Source of the DNA: an uncultured Bacteroidia bacterium
GTDB lineage: Bacteria; Bacteroidota; Bacteroidia; Bacteroidales; F082
Direction of reading: 5' to 3'
Assembly: GCA_902791165.1 (NCBI GenBank)
Contig: CADAVB010000010.1
Coordinates: 1 to 64,000, forward strand
DNA: 64,000 bases
Below the pieces are notes generated by a model that saw only the letters and a list, made by a program, of their open reading frames with translations, did not search any database and was not told the DNA's origin. Shown here piece after piece: positions 7,529-15,248 of the stretch. Numbering within the stretch: the first letter of the stretch is position 1; the number at the start of each line of letters is the position of its first letter. The translations under genes and the position numbers were made by a program.

Positions 7529-8316
7529 TTTCTACTACCCAAAAGGAAAATTCCACTACCCAAAAGAGAGATAATGCTACCCAAAAGCCTTTAACCACTA
7601 CCCAAAAGACGATTTTGAACTACCTGAAAGGACATCCAAAAGCCACACGATTAGAGGTGACCGAGGCCATTGGAGAAACTGAAACTATTGTGAAGTCCAA
7701 CATCGGCCGGTTGGAACAATATGGATTGTTGAAACGCATAGGTGGCCGAAACATCGGCCGGTTGGAACAATATGGATTGTTGAAACGCATAGGTGGCCGA
7801 AAGAATGGGCAATGGGTAGTCATCGATGCTTTGGGCAGTCAAAATGATAGTCAAAATGATAGTCAAAATGATAGTCTAAAATTGTTGAATGGAAGACAAA
7901 AAAAGATAGTGATGCTCATGTTCAAAGACCAACGAATTGCAGTAGCAGAGATTGCAGCAACACTCTCGTTATCAAAGACTACCGTGCGTCGTGAGATTAG
8001 AAAGATAAATGCTTTGACGGGACTTTATTGGGAAGGGGCGGCGAAAACTGGATATTGGACAGGCGAGGTTTTTGGTAGTCATAATGATAGTCAAAACGCT
8101 TTTGGCACTGAAAATGGCAGTCAAAATGATAGCCAAAACGCTTTTGGCATTGAAAATGGCAGTCAAAATGATAGCCAAAACGCTTTTGGCACTGAAAATG
8201 GTAGTCAAAATAATGGACAAAACGCTTTTGTCAGTGGAAATGATGGTAAAAACACTGACAATAACGTTTTTGTCAGTGAAAATGATAGTCAAAGTGAAGA
8301 ACAATACGATAATTGA
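7462..8316 (+). CDS. Displaced C-terminal half of the AlbA-type protein (winged helix and repeats)
   Basis: Overlaps the 3' end of the preceding frame by 67 bases. It begins with TTQK-type repeats, then a winged helix (TILNYLKGHPKATRLEVTEAIG, residues 49-70) whose recognition helix and wing are duplicated by a 51-bp tandem repeat. A second HTH (RIAVAEIAATLSLSKTTVRREI) follows, then a tail of SQND, NAFGTENG repeats. Re-reading one A at the CAAAAAC run near 7476-7482 would fuse it to the upstream frame as RTTQKTTQKDENATQK, so it was once, or still is by slippage, one protein of about 660 residues. Independent translation from 7462 is possible but no ribosome site is evident. Confidence 0.6.
   Translation: MENYPKTTQKDENATQKANEELISTTQKENSTTQKRDNATQKPLTTTQKTILNYLKGHPKATRLEVTEAIGETETIVKSNIGRLEQYGLLKRIGGRNIGRLEQYGLLKRIGGRKNGQWVVIDALGSQNDSQNDSQNDSLKLLNGRQKKIVMLMFKDQRIAVAEIAATLSLSKTTVRREIRKINALTGLYWEGAAKTGYWTGEVFGSHNDSQNAFGTENGSQNDSQNAFGIENGSQNDSQNAFGTENGSQNNGQNAFVSGNDGKNTDNNVFVSENDSQSEEQYDN
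7469..7607 (+). repeat. Seven ACTACCCAAAA units encoding TTQK
   Basis: Seven copies of (A/G)CTACCCAAAA, the first two directly adjacent (7469 and 7480) and the others spaced by 8-25 bases. Each carries an A-run of 4-5. This is the linker in which the two halves of the AlbA-type gene change frame. Confidence 0.85.
7699..7800 (+). repeat. Perfect 51-bp tandem duplication
   Basis: 7699-7749 and 7750-7800 are identical. The unit encodes 17 residues (NIGRLEQYGLLKRIGGR), the recognition helix and wing of a winged-helix domain, so the protein carries this segment twice in frame. Confidence 0.95.
7837..7872 (+). repeat. Three AGTCAAAATGAT units (SQND)
   Basis: Three exact 12-base units in tandem encode SQNDSQNDSQND. 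The same unit reappears in the longer repeats from 8080 and at 8633-8647 in the rhuM remnant. Confidence 0.9.
8080..8292 (+). repeat. NAFGTENGSQNDSQ-type repeats
   Basis: About four units of 42 bases (encoding SQNAFGxENGSQND) followed by degenerate ones (NAFVSGND, NVFVSEND). All are low-complexity, Asn/Gln/Ser-rich and in frame with the winged-helix protein. Confidence 0.85.
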
Positions 8317-8322
8317 TTAAGG

Positions 8323-8661
8323 ATGGAGAAAGGCGAAATCATACTTTATCAACCTGACAACAGCATTGAGTTGGAGGTGCGCATGAAAGCCGAAACGGTA
8401 TGGCTGAATCGGCAACAGATGGCTCTGCTCTTCAATCGCGATGTTAAGACTATTGGAAAGCATATCAACAATGCGCTCACAGAGAAATTACGAGATTTTT
8501 CAACTGTCGCAAAATTTGCGACAGTTCAAAGGGAAAGCAATGTGCATTTTTTGCACATCGGTGCCTCATTGAAGGATTTGGGAAAGAAACTCTTTGCTTT
8601 CTCAAAACTTGGGATTTCGCCTGAAGTTATTCAAAATGATAGTCAAAAGAAAATAGTATGA
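8323..8661 (+). pseudogene. RhuM-family remnant with internal deletion
   Basis: Residues 1-68 match the N-terminus of RhuM-type proteins (EIILYQPDNSIELEVRMKAE, ETVWLNRQQMALLF, then VKTIGKHINNAL and STVAKFATVQRE). Directly after this it jumps to HIGASLKDLGKKLFAFSKL, a motif normally near the C-terminus of such proteins. The central part (normally over 200 residues) is missing, so 112 residues remain. The last codons include an SQND unit. Its TGA overlaps the ATG of kamB (ATGA). It is interpreted as decayed mobile or defence-island cargo. Confidence 0.65.
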
Positions 8662-9671
8662 CCTTCATCGACGACATATTGAACTACGACAGCCTTTCGA
8701 TAGTTGGCTTGCAGAAGAACACGGGGAAGACCGTCAGTCTGAACTATGTGCTCGACCGCCTGCCCGTCGAGAGGAAGCGTATTGCCGTGACTTCAATAGG
8801 CATTGATGGAGAGACCACCGACCAGGTGACGCGCACCCAGAAGCCAGAGATCTACCTGCGCCAAGGGATGTATTTCGGCACGTCCGAGATGCACTACCGC
8901 CAGAAACGCATTGTCTCCGAACTTATCGACGTGAGCGATGAAAATACCTCGCTGGGTCGTGTGGTGACGGCTAAAGCCTTGACAGGGGGCAAGATCCTCC
9001 TGTCGGGGCCATCGTCGTCAAGTGGACTGAAGCGCTGGATGAAGGACATGCACCGCGTGGGCCTCGACTTGGTCATCATCGACGGGGCTTTGTCGCGGAT
9101 GAGCCTCGCTTCGCCCGCCGTGAGCCAGAGCATGATACTGGCCACAGGCGCCGCGTATTCGACCAACATGAACACGCTGGTGCAACAGACCGCCTTCGTG
9201 GTGGACCTGATCAAGATCCCGCTGACGGAGGAGGCCAACCTGAAACTGCTGATGCCCATCGAGAAAGGCGTGTGGTACATCGACGACGAAGGCGCGTTGC
9301 ATGAGTTGAGCCACATCTCCTCGCTGTCGCAAAACTTCCGCTTCGAGGGCATGGACCGCTGCAAGACCCTCTATGTGGCCGGCGCCTTGGTGGACGGCTT
9401 CCTCGAGAAGGTGAGGAAGAACCCGAAACTGAAGACCTGTGAGCTGGTGGTGCGCGACTTCACCAAGATCTTCGTCAGTCCGCAGCAGTACCGACTGTTC
9501 TTGAAGGCAGGCGGCATGATCCGCGTGCTGCAAAAGAGCAAACTCATCGCTGTGACGGTGAACCCGACCTCGCCCTTGGGCGTGACCTTGGACTCCGACA
9601 CGCTGTGTAACAGACTTTCGGAAGCGATTCAACTTCCGGTGTATGATTTAATGAAAAAGGAATGCAATTGA
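8658..9671 (+). CDS. kamB: KamB, lysine 5,6-aminomutase reactivation component
   Basis: A 337-residue P-loop protein with Walker A GLQKNTGKT at residues 17-25. It stands just before the MutS-like kamC and upstream of kamDE, the order seen in known kam clusters. KamB and KamC together are thought to restore lysine 5,6-aminomutase by exchanging inactivated adenosylcobalamin at the cost of ATP. It overlaps kamC by 10 bases, so translation is coupled. Its start codon overlaps the stop of the RhuM remnant. I recognise it from context and the P-loop rather than from catalytic residues. Confidence 0.82.
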   Translation: MTFIDDILNYDSLSIVGLQKNTGKTVSLNYVLDRLPVERKRIAVTSIGIDGETTDQVTRTQKPEIYLRQGMYFGTSEMHYRQKRIVSELIDVSDENTSLGRVVTAKALTGGKILLSGPSSSSGLKRWMKDMHRVGLDLVIIDGALSRMSLASPAVSQSMILATGAAYSTNMNTLVQQTAFVVDLIKIPLTEEANLKLLMPIEKGVWYIDDEGALHELSHISSLSQNFRFEGMDRCKTLYVAGALVDGFLEKVRKNPKLKTCELVVRDFTKIFVSPQQYRLFLKAGGMIRVLQKSKLIAVTVNPTSPLGVTLDSDTLCNRLSEAIQLPVYDLMKKECN

Positions 9672-11125
9672 GAGACCACATAGAATCGCCCTGCGGCCTG
9701 CGTTATGTGTTCGAGCAACTCGAACTGCAAGCGGGCTATACGCGCCGTTGGATGCTCGACATGCCGATGATGCGGACAGGGGAGGAGATTGCCCAATCGT
9801 ATGAGGTGCTGCGGCAGTTTGTGCGTTTCGTGGAAGAGGTCGATACACCTTATATTAATACGCTCCAGTTCCGCCTCCAGGGACTGAAGGACATCCGTAC
9901 GACCATCAAGAACCTCGGACAGCAAGCCGTCTTGGACGACATCGAACTTTTCGAGGTGAAACACCTGGCCATCCTCGCTGTCGATGTGGCGGAGCGTATG
10001 AAAGCCCATGGCTTGGACCAGGCCATCGCCGTGCCTGACCTGAATGAGGTCATCACCATCCTCGACCCCGACGGGCTGAAGATGGCGACCTTCTATGTTT
10101 ACGACTCCTATTGCCAGGAACTGCGTGACCTGCGTGCGCAGATGCGCCAGAATCCCAGTCGGCAAGAGGAGCTCTTGGCCGAGTGCGCCGAGATTGAAGA
10201 AGGTGTGCGGAGAGATTTGAGTAAGCAGTTGGTTCCTTTCGCGAAGGCTTTGGAAGAAGCCCAAATCGCGATGGCGAAGATTGACATGAACCTCGCCAAA
10301 GCCTTGCAGATAAAGCAGTTGGGACTTTGCTTCCCGATGATTTCGAAGGATGACATCAGCCGTTACGAGGCGATGTTCCATCCGCAGGTGAAGGACGCTC
10401 TGGCACAGCGCAAGCGTGCGTTCCAGCCAGTGAGCCTCACCTTTGGGCAAAAGCCCACTCTGATCACGGGCGCCAACATGGGCGGCAAGACCGTGGTCTT
10501 GAAGACCTTGACCTTGTGCCAGTACCTGTTCCAATATGGGTTCGGCATTCCGGCCCAATCGGCCGACATCGCCGTCAAGGATGAGGTTTTCTTCTGCATC
10601 GGCGACGAGCAGTCCATCGAGAAGGGGCTGTCGTCGTTTGCTGCAGAGATGAAGAACATCGATGCCGTCATCAAGGCATCGCGCGAAAACAGAAAGATAG
10701 TGGCGTTGATTGACGAGCCTGCCCGCACCACCAATCCCACCGAAGGCACTGCGTTGGTGTCGGCCTTGGTGAAGGTGTTGAGGGGTGGCAATGTGAGCCT
10801 CGTCATGACCACGCATTACGATATAGAGCCGACCGATGCCCGTTGCCTCCGCGTGAAGGGTTTCGAGAACGGCACGATGAACTACGAACTCGTCGAGGTG
10901 CAAGACGGCGAAGTGCCGCACGAGGCGCTGAATATCGCCGAGAGTTTGGGGATTGACAAGGAGTGGATTGAGACGGCGAGAGAGTTTTTAATTATGGCGA
11001 ATTCGCCACAATTAAAAACCCCCTCGAATTCGAGGGGGTTAGACCCAAAGTGGTCAAACTCGACCACTTTGTGCAGGGGGTCGAATTCGACCCCCTCCGA
11101 AATAGAGAAAGGAGGATCGGTATGA
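9662..11125 (+). CDS. kamC: KamC, MutS-like reactivation ATPase of lysine 5,6-aminomutase
   Basis: A 487-residue protein with a MutS-type ATPase domain: Walker A GANMGGKTV near residue 270, a signature region SSFAAEMKNIDAVI, and a Walker B/D-loop segment VALIDEPARTTNPTEGTALV. It lacks the DNA-mismatch domains of MutS, as expected for KamC. The last about 45 residues (from LIMANSPQLKTPSNSR) do not look like protein-coding family sequence. They are encoded by four consecutive palindromes (10985-11095), so the natural C-terminus has been replaced or extended. The stop overlaps a 31-codon frame (ATGA). Confidence 0.85.
   Translation: MQLRDHIESPCGLRYVFEQLELQAGYTRRWMLDMPMMRTGEEIAQSYEVLRQFVRFVEEVDTPYINTLQFRLQGLKDIRTTIKNLGQQAVLDDIELFEVKHLAILAVDVAERMKAHGLDQAIAVPDLNEVITILDPDGLKMATFYVYDSYCQELRDLRAQMRQNPSRQEELLAECAEIEEGVRRDLSKQLVPFAKALEEAQIAMAKIDMNLAKALQIKQLGLCFPMISKDDISRYEAMFHPQVKDALAQRKRAFQPVSLTFGQKPTLITGANMGGKTVVLKTLTLCQYLFQYGFGIPAQSADIAVKDEVFFCIGDEQSIEKGLSSFAAEMKNIDAVIKASRENRKIVALIDEPARTTNPTEGTALVSALVKVLRGGNVSLVMTTHYDIEPTDARCLRVKGFENGTMNYELVEVQDGEVPHEALNIAESLGIDKEWIETAREFLIMANSPQLKTPSNSRGLDPKWSNSTTLCRGSNSTPSEIEKGGSV
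10985..11095. repeat. Four palindromes with GAATTCG cores inside the 3' end of kamC
   Basis: (1) 10985-11018: TTTTTAATT, then the perfect palindrome TGGCGAATTCGCCA, then AATTAAAAA. (2) 11017-11040: a perfect 24-base palindrome with arm AACCCCCTCGAA. (3) 11047-11070: AAAGTGGTC/GACCACTTT with a slightly decayed core (AAACTC). (4) 11076-11095: a perfect 20-base palindrome with arm GGGGGTCGAA. The set reads through in frame with kamC. Confidence 0.92.
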
Positions 11126-11217
11126 CGCAACGCGATAGACTGATTGAACTGAACAGAATCGCCATTCAGCAGATGAAGGTGCTGGAGGGCGTGGAAGAAA
11201 GGAGGGTGCTGAAATGA
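11122..11217 (+). CDS. 31-residue coupled reading frame
   Basis: Begins at an ATG overlapping the kamC stop and ends in an ATGA overlap with the next lipoprotein frame. It is preceded by AGGAGG at 11110-11115, an unusually good Shine-Dalgarno sequence for Bacteroidota. The predicted peptide (MTQRDRLIELNRIAIQQ, then MKVLEGVEERRVLK) is a charged single helix. Both overlaps and the ribosome site argue it is translated, but it could be only a reinitiation relay. I know of no family for it. Confidence 0.4.
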   Translation: MTQRDRLIELNRIAIQQMKVLEGVEERRVLK

Positions 11218-11702
11218 TTAAACGATTAAAAATCAATACAATGAATAGATTAATTCACAAAACTATTAGAAGGTTATTTATTATTATTGCTATAGCAATT
11301 GTTTCGATTATTAGTTTCAATGGCTGCATAAATCAAACTATTAGAGTTTCTGATATTAGTGAAGATTTAATAAATTATGAGCAACAAAAGGCACCTTCCA
11401 TAGTACAACAATCAGGTAGTATGCTATTTGGTAAAGAAGTGACAAAAATTACATTTGATAGTTTGGTGATTTTTGGTTGTAATAGTCTATCTGATGAATT
11501 GAGTGATGGTATTTCATACAATGGCTATTTTGTTACAACTTGGGATATAGAGAAGACATCTAGGAATAAGAGATTTTCTGAACAGAAAACGGTATATGTA
11601 AATTTTTACGAATTAACTTTAAAAAAGGATGGTAAACAATTCTCTTATGAATGGCGTACAGATTATAATACTGCATTTAACAGCATAAGATGGGAAGATT
11701 AA
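11214..11702 (+). CDS. AT-rich lipoprotein (162 aa)
   Basis: It has a basic start, a long Ile-rich hydrophobic core and SFNGC (Cys38 from this start). This ATG overlaps the previous stop and has GGAGG 8 bases upstream. The alternative ATG at 11241 (MNRLIHKTIRRLF) would give a more standard 29-residue signal. The rest (VTKITFDSLVIFG, then YNGYFVTTWDIEKTSRNK) looks like a small beta-rich domain of unknown function. Base composition is sharply more AT-rich than kamC and kamD on either side, which suggests recent insertion. Confidence 0.65.
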   Translation: MIKRLKINTMNRLIHKTIRRLFIIIAIAIVSIISFNGCINQTIRVSDISEDLINYEQQKAPSIVQQSGSMLFGKEVTKITFDSLVIFGCNSLSDELSDGISYNGYFVTTWDIEKTSRNKRFSEQKTVYVNFYELTLKKDGKQFSYEWRTDYNTAFNSIRWED

Positions 11703-11754
11703 TTTAATATTAATAGACAATAAATCAATTATTTAAACAACATAAACGAAAAAT

Positions 11755-13308
11755 ATGGAAAGTAAATTAGGACTTGATTTTAAGAAAGTGGAGTATGCCA
11801 GAGGGCTGGCGAAGAACATCGCTGACGATGTGCAGGCCTTCTGCGAGCAATACACCACGGTGGCCGTTGAGCGCACCCTCGCCCGACTGATGGGCATCGA
11901 CGGGGTGGACGAAAGCGATGTGCCGCTGCCCAATGTGGTGGTGGACGCCATCAAGGACAAGGGCGTGCTCGGCGAGGGCATCCTGTTCTTCATCGCCAAC
12001 GCCATGATCCAGACGGGCCTCAACCCGCAACAAATCGCCGAAATGGTGGCCAAAGGCGAACTCGACATCACCAAGGTGGTGACGCGCGACGAGAAACAGA
12101 TTGCCGCCACGCTGCAACCCGTCATCGACGAGAGCCTGACGCGCATCCGCACCCGCCGCGCCCGCCGCGAGCATTACCTCGAAACCATCGGCGAAGGTCC
12201 CAAGCCATACCTTTATATTATTGTGGCCACGGGTAATATCTACGAGGATGTGGTGCAAGCCCAGGCCGGTGCCCGTCAGGGAGCCGACATCATCGCCGTG
12301 ATCCGCACCACGGGTCAGAGCCTCCTGGACTATGTGCCTTACGGTGCCACCACCGAAGGCTTCGGCGGCACCTTCGCCACGCAGGAGAACTTCCGCATCA
12401 TGCGTAAGGCCTTGGACGAAGTGGGCGAGGAGGTAGGCCGTTACATCCGCCTCTGCAACTACTGCTCGGGTCTGTGCATGCCCGAAATCGCCATCATGGG
12501 TGCTTTCGAAGGCCTCGATGTCATGCTGAACGACGCCCTCTACGGCATCCTGTTCCGCGACATCAACATGCAGCGCACCCTCATCGACCAATACATGAGC
12601 CGTATCATCAACGGCTTCGCGGGCGTCATCATCAACACGGGTGAGGACAACTACCTGACCACCGCCGACGCCGTGGAAGCCGCACACACTGTGTTGGCCT
12701 CCGACCTCATCAACGAACAACTGGCCAAGATCGCCGGTCTGCCCGAAGAGCAGATGGGCTTGGGTCACGCCTTCGAGATGGATCCGATGCTCGAGAACGG
12801 CTTCCTCATGGAACTCGCGCAGGCGCAGATGACCCGCGAGATCTTCCCCAACGCGCCGCTGAAATACATGCCGCCCACCAAGTTCATGACGGGCAACATC
12901 TTCCGTGGCCACATCCAAGACGCGCTGTTCAACATCATCGGCATCTGGACGCACCAAGGCCTGCAACTGCTGGGTATGCCCACCGAGGCCATCCACACGC
13001 CCTTTATGAGCGACCGTTACCTCTCCATCGAGAACGCCCGCTACATCTTCAACAACATGAAGGACATTGGCGAGGAGATGGAGTTCAAGGAAGGTGGCAT
13101 CTGCCGTCAGCGCGCCCACCTGGTGCTCGACAACACCATCAAGCTGCTTGAGGAACTCGTCAAGGAAGGCCTGTTCACCGCCTTGGAGAAAGGTATCTTT
13201 GGCGACGTGAAACGCCCGAAGAACGGCGGCAAGGGCTTGGCTGGCGTGACGCTGAAGAGCGAGAATTATCTGAATCCGTTTGTTGAACTAATGAAAGGGA
13301 AGAAATAA
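11755..13308 (+). CDS. kamD: Lysine 5,6-aminomutase, alpha subunit
   Basis: A 517-residue protein of the length and sequence pattern of KamD (N-terminus SKLGLDFKKVEYARGLAKNIADDVQAFC). It is the large TIM-barrel subunit of the adenosylcobalamin- and PLP-dependent mutase. The subunit binds the adenosyl group and substrate while KamE supplies cobalamin and PLP. It converts L-beta-lysine to 3,5-diaminohexanoate. Its last base is the first base of the kamE ATG, a tight overlap typical of stoichiometric subunits. Confidence 0.93.
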   Translation: MESKLGLDFKKVEYARGLAKNIADDVQAFCEQYTTVAVERTLARLMGIDGVDESDVPLPNVVVDAIKDKGVLGEGILFFIANAMIQTGLNPQQIAEMVAKGELDITKVVTRDEKQIAATLQPVIDESLTRIRTRRARREHYLETIGEGPKPYLYIIVATGNIYEDVVQAQAGARQGADIIAVIRTTGQSLLDYVPYGATTEGFGGTFATQENFRIMRKALDEVGEEVGRYIRLCNYCSGLCMPEIAIMGAFEGLDVMLNDALYGILFRDINMQRTLIDQYMSRIINGFAGVIINTGEDNYLTTADAVEAAHTVLASDLINEQLAKIAGLPEEQMGLGHAFEMDPMLENGFLMELAQAQMTREIFPNAPLKYMPPTKFMTGNIFRGHIQDALFNIIGIWTHQGLQLLGMPTEAIHTPFMSDRYLSIENARYIFNNMKDIGEEMEFKEGGICRQRAHLVLDNTIKLLEELVKEGLFTALEKGIFGDVKRPKNGGKGLAGVTLKSENYLNPFVELMKGKK

Positions 13309-14096
13309 TGAGTGAAGGTTTGTATTCAATGGAGGCTAAGGATTACGACAAAACCCTAGACCTCACCAAGATAAAGCCCTACGGCGACACCATGAACGAC
13401 GGCAAGATGCAGTTGAGCTTCACCTTGCCCGTGCCTTGCGGCGCAGAAGCCATCGAAGCGGCCAAAATGCTGCTGAAGAAGATGGGATTGGAAAACCCCA
13501 GCGTGGTGTATTACAGGGAACTGACGCCCGGTTTCACCTTCGTCAACTGCTACGGTAGTTGCACGCACACCGTCGACTATTCGACCATCTATGTGCCGAA
13601 GGTGGAATCGAACACGATGGACATGTACGAGACCGACAAGTACATCAAGGAGAACATCGGCCGCAAGATCGTCATCGTCGGCGCCTCGACGGGTACCGAC
13701 GCCCACACCGTGGGCATCGATGCCATCATGAACATGAAGGGCTATGCCGGCCACTACGGACTGGAGCGCTACGAGATGATTGAGGCCTATAACCTCGGCT
13801 CGCAGGTGCCCAACGAGGAGTTCATCGCCAAAGGCATCGAGCTCCATGCCGACGCCTTATTAGTGTCGCAGACCGTGACCCAGAAGGATGTCCACATCCA
13901 CAACATGACCAACTTCATCGAGTTGATGGAGGCCGAGGGCTTGCGCGACAAGATGATTTGCTGCTGTGGCGGTGCCCGTATCACGCACGAATTAGCCAAG
14001 GAACTCGGTTTCGACGCTGGTTTCGGGATGAATACATACGCCGACGATGTGGCTTCGTTTGTGGTTCAAGAAATGGTTAAGAGAGGAATGAAATGA
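13308..14096 (+). CDS. kamE: Lysine 5,6-aminomutase, beta subunit
   Basis: 262 residues. The cobalamin motif D-x-H-x-x-G is Asp131-Ala-His133-Thr-Val-Gly136, and Lys144 follows. His133 and Lys144 are exactly the residue numbers of the cobalt ligand and the PLP-binding lysine in the Acetoanaerobium (Clostridium) sticklandii enzyme. The Rossmann domain runs to the end (GLRDKMICCCGGARITHELAKELGFDAGFG). This match in numbering makes the lysine 5,6 rather than ornithine 4,5 assignment strong, as does the rest of the pathway. Confidence 0.95.
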   Translation: MSEGLYSMEAKDYDKTLDLTKIKPYGDTMNDGKMQLSFTLPVPCGAEAIEAAKMLLKKMGLENPSVVYYRELTPGFTFVNCYGSCTHTVDYSTIYVPKVESNTMDMYETDKYIKENIGRKIVIVGASTGTDAHTVGIDAIMNMKGYAGHYGLERYEMIEAYNLGSQVPNEEFIAKGIELHADALLVSQTVTQKDVHIHNMTNFIELMEAEGLRDKMICCCGGARITHELAKELGFDAGFGMNTYADDVASFVVQEMVKRGMK

Positions 14097-14117
14097 TGTT
14101 TATTAACTTTTAATACT

Positions 14118-14522
14118 ATGAACAAGTCAAGCAAATCATTAAGAAAAGCCTTTTTCGCCTTTTTAATAGTAGGAAGTTTTGGACTTTCAAGTTGCACCAA
14201 AACAAATGGTTGCGAATTTGTGGGAGGAGATTATTTCCTTACGGGAACTTTCCATTATTTCAAAAATCCTGTGCAAATTCCCCAATGGACAAATTCAACG
14301 GCTGAAATTTTGGACGTTAATGCTTATCTGGTAAAAGATGAATTAGGCGGAACCCTTTATGACACGGTTCTTATTACCAAGTCCTCTGTTCCAAACGAAT
14401 TCAGAGTAGAAGGAGAAAAGCATGTGGCCGTTTCCGTGGTCAGCACGGTAAGTGGAGCAACCACGACTGAAGCCCGTCACGATTTTTATAAACTTTTATG
14501 CATTGAAGAAATTGACAAGTAA
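14118..14522 (+). CDS. Small lipoprotein (134 aa)
   Basis: SPII signal with KSLRK, a hydrophobic core and LSSC (Cys26). The mature protein (TNGCEFVGGDYFLTGTFHYF, then VPNEFRVEGEKHVAVSV) has strand-like periodicity and three further cysteines; I recognise no family. It lies 21 bases after kamE and before atoA, and is more AT-rich than both. It is one of four unrelated lipoproteins interrupting the pathway genes. The downstream gap (14523-14577) consists of AACAATTAAAC-like repeats. Confidence 0.7.
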   Translation: MNKSSKSLRKAFFAFLIVGSFGLSSCTKTNGCEFVGGDYFLTGTFHYFKNPVQIPQWTNSTAEILDVNAYLVKDELGGTLYDTVLITKSSVPNEFRVEGEKHVAVSVVSTVSGATTTEARHDFYKLLCIEEIDK

Positions 14523-14577
14523 GTAGTTAAACACAACAATTAAACAATTCAACAATAAACAATTAAACATCAACATC

Positions 14578-15237
14578 ATGGACAAAAATGAAATGAGAGA
14601 AGTAATCGCCAAGCGTGCTGCGAAAGAACTGCACGACGGCGATGTTGTCAATCTGGGTATTGGCATTCCGACTTTGATCCCCAACTACCTTCCTGAAGGT
14701 GTCACCGTGACCCTCCAGACCGAAAACGGTGCCATGGGCATGGGCCCGACCCCCGAAGAAGGCAAGGAAGACAAGAACCTCATCAACGCTGGCGGTGGCG
14801 CCATCACGCTGCTGCCCGGTGCTTGCACCTTCGACTCGGCCACATCGTTCGCCATCATCCGTGGCGGCCATGTGAATGTGTCGTTCCTCGGCGCCCTGCA
14901 AGTGGATGAGAAGGGCAACCTCGCCAACTGGATTATCCCTGGCAAGATGGCTCCCGGTATGGGCGGTGCCATGGACCTCGTGGTCGGTGCCAAGCGCGTG
15001 ATCCTCACCATGGAACACACCCAGAAGGGTGCTCCCAAGATCCTGAAGGAGTGTACGTTACCCCTGACCGCCGCCGGACAGGTGAACATGATCATCACCG
15101 AGATGGGTGTCATGGACATCACGCCCGAAGGCATCGTGGTGCGCGAAATCCACCCCGAGTTCACCTTCGAGCAGATGCAAGCTGCCACCGAGGCCAAGCT
15201 CATCCTTGACCCCAACTGGAAACCCATGGACATCTAA
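14578..15237 (+). CDS. atoA: Butyrate-acetoacetate CoA-transferase subunit B
   Basis: A 219-residue beta subunit of the family I CoA-transferase. The catalytic glutamate is Glu49 in TENGAMGMGP, which forms the glutamyl-CoA thioester. It is followed by the GGGAITLLPGACTFDSATSF region. Its partner atoD is at the other end of the kam block (1089-1739). Placement next to the crotonase and the other butyrate genes fits its role in the last step, CoA transfer from butyryl-CoA to acetoacetate. Confidence 0.88.
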   Translation: MDKNEMREVIAKRAAKELHDGDVVNLGIGIPTLIPNYLPEGVTVTLQTENGAMGMGPTPEEGKEDKNLINAGGGAITLLPGACTFDSATSFAIIRGGHVNVSFLGALQVDEKGNLANWIIPGKMAPGMGGAMDLVVGAKRVILTMEHTQKGAPKILKECTLPLTAAGQVNMIITEMGVMDITPEGIVVREIHPEFTFEQMQAATEAKLILDPNWKPMDI

Positions 15238-15248
15238 TCCCTGCGGAC

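Noticed and set aside
8080..8292. CRISPR-like regular spacing of repeats
   Set aside because: Units are in frame, 42 bases long with internal 12-base sub-repeats, without unique spacers; they are protein-coding low-complexity repeats.
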